NCBI RefSeq assembly: GCF_013179555.1
Contig: NZ_JABMCR010000011.1
Location: 1-33,750 of the forward strand
From: Bacillus haikouensis
GTDB lineage: Bacteria; Bacillota; Bacilli; Bacillales; Bacillaceae_B
Length of the DNA stretch: 33,750 nucleotides
Direction: 5' to 3'
The position numbers were made by a program, and so were the translations under genes. The notes beneath the pieces were generated by a model. That model did not search any database, was not told the origin of the DNA, and was given only the letters and a program-made list of their open reading frames with translations. Each line of letters begins with the position of its first letter. Positions within the stretch are counted from its first letter, which is position 1. Shown here one piece after another: positions 8,549 through 15,754 of this stretch.

Positions 8549-9749
8549 ATAGTTCAACAGCGTCTGCGTTTTGTGCATGTTTTGGAGATGCTTGATTCGT
8601 TACAAGCTTGTAAATAAAGACTGTTGCCAGCACGACTCCACTTGAAATCAAATAAAGATTTGTAAATCCAAGTCCTGCTGAGATCATTCCCAGGATGACC
8701 GAACCGACTGCGATCCCAAGATCATAGAAGATAAAAAACGTGGCGGTTGAATGCCCCGTCCTTTCCCTCGGTGCTGACTGGATGGACATGGTTTGATAGC
8801 TGGGCAGAAGCGCACCATACCCAAGGCCGATCATTGCACCCGCCAATAAGAGAACACCAGCCGATTGAGTCACACTTAGAATGATAAGACCAATCGCAAA
8901 AATGAATAGGGACGGATAGATGACGGAACCCGGTCCCTTTTGATCAAATAATCGACCTGTGTAGGGCCTGGACAGCAGCATGGCCAGTGCGAATACGACG
9001 AAGAACAGACTGACGGATTCGAATAACCCGATTGACTTTGCATAAACAGAAATAAAAGACATGATTCCCGAATAAGCAAAAGCTGTAAGAAACCCGACGA
9101 GGGCGATCGGCATCGCTTTTATTTCAATCAAATCATCCAATGTGATACGTTTTAACGGTTTCCGTCCGGTAAGCGGTATCTCTGCCGGATGAATACCGAA
9201 TGCGAGGATGAATGCCAATACGATCGTAAACGCAAGACCCAGAAACAGGGTTGAGTAAGAAACAAATTGGATCAGCGCCAATGAAAGAAAAGGTCCAGCT
9301 ACAACTGCCATGTTCATCGACATGGCAAAGTATCCGATCCCCTCCCCTTTCCTGCTCTCGGGTATTAAATCAGACGCAATTGCAACGAGGACTGTCGAAG
9401 CGATGCTGAACCAAATTCCGTGAAAAAAGCGAAGTCCCAATAAAAGGTAAAAATCACTTATCATAAAATAAAAAAACGAAGAAACAGCAAAGAAAAAGAT
9501 GGAAATCAATAGCGCCTTCTTTTTCCCGATTCCTTCGATTATTTTTCCTGAAAACGGCCGGACAATGATCGCCGATAATAAAAAGATCGTTGTCACAAGT
9601 CCTGCCTGCGACTGGCTGCCTTGAAGTTCATCAATGACATAGACGGGCAATACGGTCAACAACGAATAGAATACTAGAAAGACAAAGAAATTATTCAACA
9701 GAGCCATAAAAAAAGGCCTGGTCCATATACTGTTTGTCGATTTTGACAT
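8547..9749 (-). CDS. MFS drug-efflux-type transporter, MarR-linked
   Basis: A 400-aa major facilitator protein with about 12 TM segments. It has the motif-A loop VRPFSGKIIEGIGKKKALL near residue 63, and a GIGYFAMSMNMAVVAGP segment near residue 137 that resembles the drug/H+ antiporter motif C region. It is divergent from a MarR regulator, the arrangement of the B. subtilis ywoG/ywoH pair, and a good TTTACA-17-TATAAT promoter with flanking operator-like repeats precedes it. The combination points to an inducible exporter of a small toxic compound; the substrate is unknown. The start ATG at 9749 has AAAGGAGC upstream. Confidence 0.85.
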   Translation of the reverse strand: MSKSTNSIWTRPFFMALLNNFFVFLVFYSLLTVLPVYVIDELQGSQSQAGLVTTIFLLSAIIVRPFSGKIIEGIGKKKALLISIFFFAVSSFFYFMISDFYLLLGLRFFHGIWFSIASTVLVAIASDLIPESRKGEGIGYFAMSMNMAVVAGPFLSLALIQFVSYSTLFLGLAFTIVLAFILAFGIHPAEIPLTGRKPLKRITLDDLIEIKAMPIALVGFLTAFAYSGIMSFISVYAKSIGLFESVSLFFVVFALAMLLSRPYTGRLFDQKGPGSVIYPSLFIFAIGLIILSVTQSAGVLLLAGAMIGLGYGALLPSYQTMSIQSAPRERTGHSTATFFIFYDLGIAVGSVILGMISAGLGFTNLYLISSGVVLATVFIYKLVTNQASPKHAQNADAVEL

Positions 9750-9785
9750 GTAAAGCTCCTTTCTGGATTTTGAGGTTGAACAAAA

Positions 9786-9803
9786 TAGTTGTTACACTAA
9801 TTA
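9786..9803. promoter_or_regulatory. Putative MarR operator 1
   Basis: TAGTTGTTACACTAATTA overlaps the -10 of the minus-strand MFS promoter. Its first nine bases are repeated in inverted orientation at 9831-9848 on the other side of the promoter, as expected for two sites of one dimeric regulator, probably the adjacent MarR protein. Confidence 0.55.
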
Positions 9804-9828
9804 TATACCCTGCAATCACTATTGTAAA
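9800..9828 (-). promoter_or_regulatory. Promoter of the MarR-linked MFS gene
   Basis: On the minus strand TTTACA (9823-9828) and TATAAT (9800-9805) are separated by exactly 17 bases, a strong sigma-A promoter about 50 bases before the start codon. Confidence 0.75.
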
Positions 9829-9830
9829 TA

Positions 9831-9848
9831 TAATTGTCATAACAACTA
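9831..9848. promoter_or_regulatory. Putative MarR operator 2
   Basis: TAATTGTCATAACAACTA is itself partly palindromic (TTGT-n4-ACAA) and inversely repeats operator 1. It sits just upstream of the MFS -35 and on the marR side, so occupancy could control both genes. Confidence 0.55.
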
Positions 9849-9925
9849 AATGAAATCGTTCTCACCTTAAGGCAATTTATAGTATGATAGGGGAAAGAAG
9901 AATAAATTGTAGTAGGTGATACAGG

Positions 9926-10357
9926 ATGCGCGATACTCGTGACGAAGCATATGGTCTATTTACCAATAAAACCGTAAAAAATATCATCCGCTTTTTATCT
10001 TTCAATATGAAGGATTTTGATATCACTCCTGAACAGTGGACCGTCTTGAAAAGACTGGCTGAAAATGACGGAATCAATCAAAAGGAATTGGCTATCAAAG
10101 CGGAAAAGGATCAGCCAACCGTTACAAGAATTCTTGATATCCTTGAACGGAAAGAACTGATTTCAAAGCAGAAAAATGAGGAAGACCGCCGATCATTCAT
10201 TCTTTTCATAACCGACAAAGGACTAGCGGTGAAGGATGAATTAACTCCTTTTATCGAGGATTTATGGGAGAAGCATATACTGTCCGGCATTTCTGAAGAA
10301 GATCTCAAAGTGTACCGCAATGTTCTCGTGAAAATGAATGAGAATGTGGAGAAATAG
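9926..10357 (+). CDS. MarR-family transcriptional regulator
   Basis: A 143-aa winged-helix protein. The recognition helix region is NQKELAIKAEKDQPTVTRIL near residue 51, followed by the wing with the MarR signature EEDRRS near residue 86. C-terminal helices provide dimerisation. It probably represses the divergent MFS gene and itself through the repeats in the 176-base intergenic region, releasing DNA when a ligand binds. The start ATG at 9926 follows AGGTGAT. The ywoH/ywoG pair of B. subtilis has the same layout; orthology was not tested. Confidence 0.88.
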   Translation: MRDTRDEAYGLFTNKTVKNIIRFLSFNMKDFDITPEQWTVLKRLAENDGINQKELAIKAEKDQPTVTRILDILERKELISKQKNEEDRRSFILFITDKGLAVKDELTPFIEDLWEKHILSGISEEDLKVYRNVLVKMNENVEK

Positions 10358-10472
10358 TAACGGCTTTCAAAGGGCACCGTAGAACCCGGATAATAAAATC
10401 CTTACAATACCGGATAAGAGTGGCCAAATTCTTCATCATCTGATTTTCATAAAATGAATAGTGAAGATAACA

Positions 10473-10513
10473 AAAAGCTTGAAGAGTTGAAAAAATATAC
10501 TTTTCAAGCTTTT
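10473..10513. terminator. Terminator between marR and katX
   Basis: AAAAGCTTGAA pairs with TTCAAGCTTTT (10503-10513). A T-rich tail follows on the plus strand (to 10520) and a shorter one on the minus strand, so it can end both the MarR transcript and the convergent catalase transcript. Confidence 0.85.
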
Positions 10514-10518
10514 ATTTT

Positions 10519-12081
10519 TTAATAAGGATCTGAAGGATGACCTTCTGAGTCTGCTTCTCTAACGGCTTTTTCCTGTTTATCTTCCTTATTTTTCATTCCC
10601 AGTTTGACACCTTCCGCGACTCGTTCACCATAGTCTTCATCACATTTCCTAAACATATCGATCATCTTATCCTGAATTTCTTTTTGGCATTCAAGCATGG
10701 CACCGACAAGGTTCGAAATCAGTTCATCCCGTTCCCAGTCATTCAGCCTTCTGTAGGTTTCGCCAGCTTGACCGAAGTTGTTTTGACGCGGAATGCTTTC
10801 ACGTTTCAAATTCCCTTCGACATACGGCTGATGTTCTTTACCTGGGTTTTTCGCTTCCTTCAAACCATTGATCGTTGAAGGTTCATAATTGATATGGGGG
10901 TTTTGCTGGTCTCCATAATCTTCCCGGAAGTCCATTTGCCCTCCATCTTGATTTGTGGCTACTCCCTTTTTGGGACGATTAATCGGCAGCTGTAAATAGT
11001 TGGCCCCGACACGGTACCGCTGAGTATCTGAATAGGAATAGGTCCTTCCTTGCAGTAATTTATCATCCGAGAAGTCAAGACCATCAACGAGGACACCTGT
11101 ACCAAAGGCAACCTGTTCCACTTCTGCAAAGTAATTTTTCGGATTATTGTTCAGTACCATTTTCCCTACTTTATGCCATGGGAAATCCTCTTTGTACCAG
11201 AGTTTAGTAGGATCAAGAGGATCAAAATCCAGCTCAGGATGTTCGCCGTCTTCCATGATTTGAACGTACAGTTCCCATTCCGGATATCTCTTATCTTCAA
11301 TTGCTTCATAAAGATCTTGGGTAGCGTGATTGAAATTCTTACTCTGTATCTCATCGGCTTCCTTTTGAGACAGATTTTTAATTCCCTGCACAGGCTCCCA
11401 GTGGTACTTGACGAGCACGGCTTTCCCTTCCTCATTCACCCATTTATAAGTGTGGACCCCGGAACCTTGCATATGTCTGTAATTGGCCGGGATTCCCCAT
11501 GGTGAAAACAAGAAGGTAATCATATGCATCGCTTCAGGGGAGCAGCTGATGAAATCAAAGATCCGCTCCTTTTCCTGCAGATTCGTTACAGGGTCGGGCT
11601 GAAATGCATGGACAATGTCCGGGAACTTCAGAGGATCACGGATAAAGAATATCTTCAGGTTATTCCCGACAAGGTCCCAGTTTCCATCTTCCGTAAAAAA
11701 CTTAACCGCAAACCCTCTGGGATCCCGCAATGTTTCTGGAGAATGCCTGCCGTGGTTCACCGTGGAAAAGCGGACAAAAACAGGGGTTTGTTTCCCCGTT
11801 TCCGTAAACACTTTAGCCCTTGTGTATGTTGAAATCGGTTCATCCCCCACTTTTCCATACGATTCAAAATACCCGTGCGCCCCTGCACCTCGGGCATGCA
11901 CGACACGCTCAGGTATTCGTTCCCGGTCAAAGTGGCTGATTTTTTCAAGGAAGTCATAATTTTCGAGTGTCATCGGTCCTCGGTTTCCAACTGTCCGAAC
12001 GTTCTGATTGTCCGTTACCGGGTGACCCTGCTGGTTTGTCAATGTCGTATCCTTTTTGTTATCTCGTTTTTTCGAATTCAC
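10519..12081 (-). CDS. katX: Heme catalase, KatX-like (spore type)
   Basis: Monofunctional heme catalase disproportionating H2O2 to water and oxygen. The distal site is the His near residue 62 in [15 protein letters not shown] and the Asn pair near 140 in [11 protein letters not shown]. The proximal heme ligand is Tyr 349 in [12 protein letters not shown]. At 520 aa it is longer than vegetative KatA (about 483 aa), and the N-terminal segment [20 protein letters not shown] together with RTYSYSD resembles B. subtilis KatX. Translation starts at GTG (12081): AAGGAGG lies 9 bases upstream and no ATG is nearby. The promoter region contains a sigma-F/G-type promoter rather than an obvious PerR box, fitting expression in the forespore. 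KatX assignment rests on remembered sequence resemblance; general catalase function is certain. Confidence 0.93.
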   Translation of the reverse strand: MNSKKRDNKKDTTLTNQQGHPVTDNQNVRTVGNRGPMTLENYDFLEKISHFDRERIPERVVHARGAGAHGYFESYGKVGDEPISTYTRAKVFTETGKQTPVFVRFSTVNHGRHSPETLRDPRGFAVKFFTEDGNWDLVGNNLKIFFIRDPLKFPDIVHAFQPDPVTNLQEKERIFDFISCSPEAMHMITFLFSPWGIPANYRHMQGSGVHTYKWVNEEGKAVLVKYHWEPVQGIKNLSQKEADEIQSKNFNHATQDLYEAIEDKRYPEWELYVQIMEDGEHPELDFDPLDPTKLWYKEDFPWHKVGKMVLNNNPKNYFAEVEQVAFGTGVLVDGLDFSDDKLLQGRTYSYSDTQRYRVGANYLQLPINRPKKGVATNQDGGQMDFREDYGDQQNPHINYEPSTINGLKEAKNPGKEHQPYVEGNLKRESIPRQNNFGQAGETYRRLNDWERDELISNLVGAMLECQKEIQDKMIDMFRKCDEDYGERVAEGVKLGMKNKEDKQEKAVREADSEGHPSDPY

Positions 12082-12112
12082 AACTCTCTGCCTCCTTATA
12101 AAATCTTTTACA

Positions 12113-12142
12113 AGTTATTTCCCTAGGTATGAATCGGTATAC
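12113..12142 (-). promoter_or_regulatory. Putative sigma-F/G (forespore) promoter of katX
   Basis: On the minus strand GTATA (12138-12142), then 15 bases, then GGAAATAACT (12113-12122). This fits the sigma-F pattern GYWTA-n15-GGnRAnAnTW at all -35 positions and all but one defined -10 position. B. subtilis katX is a known sigma-F gene, which makes the match more meaningful. Confidence 0.55.
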
Positions 12143-12200
12143 AATGGAATTCAAACCTGAAAAGAAAAGAGACATTTTTAGCAGCCATGGCAAAAAATCT

Positions 12201-12230
12201 TTGACACCTTGCCAAAAAATGTAGTATATT
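12201..12230 (+). promoter_or_regulatory. Promoter of guaC
   Basis: TTGACA (12201-12206) and TATATT (12225-12230) are 18 bases apart, placing the transcription start near 12237, about 57 bases before guaC. The start region falls on the first PurBox-like site. Confidence 0.7.
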
Positions 12231-12235
12231 ACGAT

Positions 12236-12280
12236 AGGAACGAACATTTCCAAATGAACATATATTTAATATTCGTTTTT
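12236..12280. promoter_or_regulatory. Two convergent PurBox-like sites before guaC
   Basis: AGGAACGAACATT (12236-12248, plus) and AAAAACGAATATT (12268-12280, minus) match the Bacillus PurBox AWWWCCGAACWWT at 10 and 11 of 13 positions. They face each other across 19 bases. PurR controls guaC in B. subtilis, so purine repression is plausible; the second site has CGAAT in place of CGAAC. Confidence 0.45.
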
Positions 12281-12293
12281 AGGGGTGTAATTC

Positions 12294-13277
12294 ATGGAAA
12301 ATGTATTTGATTACGAAGATATTCAATTAATTCCTGCAAAATGTGTGGTAAACAGCCGTTCAGAATGTGATACGAGTGTCGAACTCGGCGGTCGAAAATT
12401 CAAACTGCCGGTCGTACCTGCAAATATGCAGACAATCATAGACGAAAAAATTGCCGCTTATTTGGCAGAACAAAACTATTTCTATATCATGCACCGTTTT
12501 GAACCTGAGAAAAGAAGAGAATTTATAAAAGATATGAAGTCACGCGGATTATTCGCTTCCATCAGTGTAGGCGTGAAGGAAGAAGAATACACGTTTGTGG
12601 AACAGCTGGCAGAAGAGCAGCTAACTCCTGAATATATAACGATCGATATCGCACATGGTCACTCCAATGCGGTGATCAATATGATCCAGCACATCAAAAA
12701 GCACCTTCCTGAAAGCTTTGTGATTGCTGGTAACGTTGGGACTCCAGAAGCAGTCAGGGAACTGGAAAATGCGGGGGCAGATGCGACGAAGGTCGGAATC
12801 GGACCAGGCAAGGTCTGCATCACAAAGATCAAGACCGGATTCGGTACCGGAGGCTGGCAGCTGGCTGCTCTCCGCTGGTGTGCCAAAGCAGCATCCAAGC
12901 CGATTATCGCCGATGGCGGAATCCGTACACACGGTGATGTAGCAAAATCCATCCGATTCGGTGCATCGATGGTCATGATCGGCTCCCTGTTTGCCGGACA
13001 TGAAGAATCTCCTGGTGAGACCATTGAAAAAGACGGAAAGCTTTATAAAGAATACTTCGGCTCCGCTTCAGAATTCCAAAAAGGCGAAAAGAAAAATGTC
13101 GAAGGTAAAAAAATGTTTGTTGAGCACAAAGGATCGCTGGAAGATACACTGGTAGAAATGGAACAGGATCTTCAATCCTCGATCTCTTATGCCGGGGGTA
13201 CGGATCTGCAATCAATCCGCCACGTTGACTATGTTGTCGTGAAGAACTCAATCTTCAACGGTGATAAAGTATATTAA
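12294..13277 (+). CDS. guaC: GMP reductase (type 2, GuaC)
   Basis: NADPH-dependent conversion of GMP to IMP plus ammonia, in purine salvage and nucleotide balance. The 327-aa TIM barrel of the IMPDH/GMPR family has the catalytic Cys 175 in [11 protein letters not shown], the phosphate-binding [11 protein letters not shown] near residue 205, and the [16 protein letters not shown] tail typical of bacterial GMP reductase. There is no CBS domain, and the protein is shorter than IMP dehydrogenase, which excludes GuaB. AGGGGTG precedes the ATG at 12294. The 5' region carries a clear promoter and PurBox-like sites. Confidence 0.95.
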   Translation: MENVFDYEDIQLIPAKCVVNSRSECDTSVELGGRKFKLPVVPANMQTIIDEKIAAYLAEQNYFYIMHRFEPEKRREFIKDMKSRGLFASISVGVKEEEYTFVEQLAEEQLTPEYITIDIAHGHSNAVINMIQHIKKHLPESFVIAGNVGTPEAVRELENAGADATKVGIGPGKVCITKIKTGFGTGGWQLAALRWCAKAASKPIIADGGIRTHGDVAKSIRFGASMVMIGSLFAGHEESPGETIEKDGKLYKEYFGSASEFQKGEKKNVEGKKMFVEHKGSLEDTLVEMEQDLQSSISYAGGTDLQSIRHVDYVVVKNSIFNGDKVY

Positions 13278-13280
13278 GAA

Positions 13281-13390
13281 AAGTGCAAGCTCCTTGATCA
13301 GCTCCGACAAGCGTTGGTAAGCAGGCGGGTGAAGTCGCTCCTTGACTCACCCGATTGAAATCACTCGGGAGGCTTGACGCTGGAGCTGGA
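13281..13390. repeat. Structured dispersed-type intergenic repeat
   Basis: This element starts AAGTGCAAGCTCC and ends GCTTGACGCTGGAGCTGGA. It folds: an outer stem CAGCTCC (13299-13305) with GGAGCTG (13382-13388), and an inner stem CGGGTGA (13326-13332) with TCACCCG (13347-13353). The ends and the phrase TCAGCTCCGACAAGC resemble a short repeat I remember from many Bacillaceae intergenic regions. Only one copy is in this window, so dispersal is recollection, not observation. It may also act at the 3' end of guaC mRNA. Confidence 0.6.
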
Positions 13391-13429
13391 GATTTCTCCA
13401 ATTCAAATTAAATATTTCTATCAATTTGT

Positions 13430-13461
13430 GAGGGACGGACCATTCAACAGGTCCGTCCCTC
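13430..13461. terminator. Perfect 12-bp hairpin between guaC and the CDF gene
   Basis: GAGGGACGGACC and GGTCCGTCCCTC pair perfectly around an 8-base loop. No T-run follows on either strand, so it is not a classical intrinsic terminator. It lies between two convergent genes and may protect 3' ends. It shares the GGGAC/GGTCC theme with the hairpin at 27382-27410. Confidence 0.6.
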
Positions 13462-13481
13462 AATGGCTTTTGAGTATGATG

Positions 13482-14351
13482 TCAGTTCGGCTCTACATGA
13501 ACGTGAACATCGTAGATTTCGTATGCTTCTTCCAGTTCCTTTTCAACCTTAGTGGATATGTCGTGGGCGTCGTTGATATTCAATGACGGGTTCACCGTAA
13601 TGACGATATCGACGACGATGTTGTTCCCGTAGGTTCTGGCTTTGATATCCTTTATCCCCTTCACCCCAGGTATTTCATGGATCATTTCCTTGTACTCCTG
13701 TATCAGATCCTGATCAAATCCATCTGTGAGCTGATGGGAAGCTTCACGGAAAATCCCCCAGGCGGTTTTACATATCAGGATCCCTACAATAATCGCAGTA
13801 AACGGATCGAGCCAGGGCAAGTTAAATTGTGACCCTATAATACCAACCACCGTCCCGATACTCACCCACGAATCAGACAAATTATCCTTGGCTGCTGCCA
13901 TGACGGACTGACTTTTAATTTTCAGTGCAAGCTTCTTGTTATAGAGGTAAACAAAATACATGACCAGGGCTGAAAACATTCCGGTCCAGGCAGAAATCAT
14001 GTCAGGCGGATGACGCGGCCCATCAAACAAAGAGGAAATGGCGCCAGCCAGAACTTGAAATCCTACAACTGCCATGATGAAAGAGGCTATCATGGAAGCA
14101 ACCATTTCTGATTTCCAGTGGCCGTACAGGTGGTCTTCGTCTGCCGGCTTCTGCGAAAGTCTAAGCCCGATAAGGACGGCAGCGGAAGCCAGTATATCAG
14201 TCGTATTATTCAATCCATCGGCTTTCAGTGCTTCAGAACCGCTGATATGTCCAATGAACAATTTTAAAATCGATAAACATATGTATGCAATAATGCTGAT
14301 GATGGCACCGCGCTCACCCAGCTTTAAATTGGAATATCTCTTTTCATCCAA
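13482..14351 (-). CDS. Cation diffusion facilitator, probable Mn(II) efflux (MneP/MneS-like)
   Basis: Six-TM CDF transporter with a C-terminal cytoplasmic metal-binding domain ending DVHVHVEPN. Metal-site motifs are ADGLNNTTD in TM2 (DxxxN) and KDNLSDSW in TM5 (DxxxD). The lack of the His found in zinc CDFs points to manganese, as in B. subtilis MneP and MneS. HLYGHWKSE follows TM2. I place the start at TTG 14351: GGGAGG (14360-14365) lies 8 bases upstream, whereas the longer open frame starts at a TTG (14372) upstream of this site. The mature length is then 289 aa, normal. No Mn riboswitch or MntR site was recognised upstream. Zinc or iron transport is the alternative. Confidence 0.85.
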   Translation of the reverse strand: MDEKRYSNLKLGERGAIISIIAYICLSILKLFIGHISGSEALKADGLNNTTDILASAAVLIGLRLSQKPADEDHLYGHWKSEMVASMIASFIMAVVGFQVLAGAISSLFDGPRHPPDMISAWTGMFSALVMYFVYLYNKKLALKIKSQSVMAAAKDNLSDSWVSIGTVVGIIGSQFNLPWLDPFTAIIVGILICKTAWGIFREASHQLTDGFDQDLIQEYKEMIHEIPGVKGIKDIKARTYGNNIVVDIVITVNPSLNINDAHDISTKVEKELEEAYEIYDVHVHVEPN

Positions 14352-14619
14352 TATTCTAACCTCCCAAAACAACTGCTAGAACATTTTAACAAGCCGGGTA
14401 TGTGTGGGTCTATGGCAACCTTTTTACCGCTATCCATCTATATCACTTTGAGGAAAAAGAGTTGCAACGAGCAAACTTTTAACACAGTTAATTTTCACGA
14501 TTTCCCCAAAGCAGTTCAACCTTACTCCCTCTCCTGCTTATTTTGTTTAAAGTTAATTAAACTATTCATTTTCCTTAGGGACCTCACTCTTTCCCATTCG
14601 CAGAAAGGCTAAAAATAAT

Positions 14620-14658
14620 AAACCAGCTTCCGCCGTAGCTTAAGGCAGAAGCTGGTTT
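14620..14658. terminator. Terminator overlapping the end of the TetR gene
   Basis: AAACCAGCTTC pairs with GAAGCTGGTTT (14648-14658). The minus-strand tail ATTATTTTT makes it the terminator for the TetR gene, whose last codons form one arm. The plus-strand side also has TTTTT. The region 14352-14619 holds no supported gene. Confidence 0.85.
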
Positions 14659-15515
14659 TTCAATTCGGACACTTCCCTGCTCAGTTCTTCTACATCTGCC
14701 AGCAGCCGGAACATGCCTTTGATCATTAAGTCATCCGGTCTCGATTTCCGGCATTCTTCCGAGATCCTGTCGGCGATTTTTATATAGTCCCCGGATTCTT
14801 CGCGTTTTAGGGAATGAATTTTATCATAAAGATCCCTCCAGACTTTTTCCCTTTTTTCAAATGAGATAAATGCCCCTTGGCGATCCATATCGACAGAGAA
14901 AGGTTTCATCATCTCATCATCCAGGAGGGGTGTACTCTTCCCCTCGAAGAAGTCTTCTGCAAGGGTCACGATCTGCCTCACGATATGTTTTCCGAGGTCA
15001 GCCGGTTTGAGTTTACTATCTGTTGAGATGAGGAGCATCATATAAGCCGAATAGATGGATTGGGTCATCCACATCAGATCCCATTTGTACGGATCGATCC
15101 TGCTGCCATATAATCGCTGGAGATTATGCTGGAGCCAGCTGAATAATCTTCCCCGCATCCTATGCTCCATTCCTGCAAGCTTTTCGCTGTTCTTGGCTGA
15201 TTCTCCCCTCATATGCATCTTCATATATGACTTGTATTCGAGAATTCCTTCGAACTGCACCTGAAACTGTTTGGCCAATCGTTCCTCAGCAGGCATATTC
15301 CCGTCCAATCCGACCACAAATGCCCGCTCAAAGACAAGCTGCTGATAATGTTCATAAATTGATATGATCAAATCTTCCTTCGATTGGAAAAAAGAATACA
15401 AAGAACCTTTTGAAATACCGATACTATCTGCAATCTGCTGCATTGAGGTTTGGTTGTACCCGTGTTCAGCAAACAGGTCGACCGCCGCTTCCAATATCGC
15501 TTTACGTTTATTCAT
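14640..15515 (-). CDS. yerO: TetR-family regulator, YerO-like
   Basis: A 291-aa TetR regulator. The helix-turn-helix lies near residues 24-45 (TSMQQIADSIGISKGSLYSFF). The ligand-binding domain is long for the family, and the C-terminal part (about 235-291) is charged and helical, ending ELSREVSELKNQLLP, possibly a short coiled coil. It is divergent from an RND pump, exactly like yerO next to yerP/swrC in B. subtilis, whose product has about the same length. It probably represses the pump and perhaps itself through the two TGAC-n5-AGTCA sites between them. AGGTAG precedes the ATG at 15515. Gene naming is by synteny and length. Confidence 0.8.
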   Translation of the reverse strand: MNKRKAILEAAVDLFAEHGYNQTSMQQIADSIGISKGSLYSFFQSKEDLIISIYEHYQQLVFERAFVVGLDGNMPAEERLAKQFQVQFEGILEYKSYMKMHMRGESAKNSEKLAGMEHRMRGRLFSWLQHNLQRLYGSRIDPYKWDLMWMTQSIYSAYMMLLISTDSKLKPADLGKHIVRQIVTLAEDFFEGKSTPLLDDEMMKPFSVDMDRQGAFISFEKREKVWRDLYDKIHSLKREESGDYIKIADRISEECRKSRPDDLMIKGMFRLLADVEELSREVSELKNQLLP

Positions 15516-15650
15516 ACTTGCTACCTGCCTTTCAAACCCGTTCCTTTTTCAGCTGTTGACCAACCTATTTTAACACATTCCTGCCCTTCCCCTTTTCTCC
15601 GCTTGCGAAAACACATTCATTCTTGACTGCAGCATTCCACCATGAAAAAA

Positions 15651-15664
15651 TGACTTAAGAGTCA
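15651..15664. promoter_or_regulatory. Putative TetR operator 1
   Basis: TGACTTAAGAGTCA is an inverted repeat with arms TGACT/AGTCA. A near-copy lies at 15718-15731, both between the TetR gene and the RND gene. TATATT at 15682-15687 is a possible -10 lying between the two sites. Confidence 0.6.
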
Positions 15665-15717
15665 ATTAGGTTATAAACTGTTATATTAGTGCTTATAAGT
15701 ACATCATCTAAAAAATA

Positions 15718-15731
15718 TGACCAATGAGTCA
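15718..15731. promoter_or_regulatory. Putative TetR operator 2
   Basis: TGACCAATGAGTCA repeats operator 1 in its TGAC and AGTCA arms. It starts 67 bases after operator 1 and 37 bases before the RND start codon, a position where bound repressor would block transcription. Confidence 0.6.
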
Positions 15732-15754
15732 ATCATTGAAAGGAAGGTTTTTTC

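Noticed and set aside
12098-12116. PerR box upstream of katX
   Set aside because: TTATAAAATCTTTTACAA shares only the first half with the PerR consensus; the second half does not match.
14400-14612. 70-codon plus-strand frame before the CDF gene
   Set aside because: No ribosome binding site, no homology recognised and random-looking composition.
14352-14619. Mn-sensing (yybP-ykoY) riboswitch before the CDF gene
   Set aside because: Its conserved loops could not be recognised in this stretch on the minus strand.
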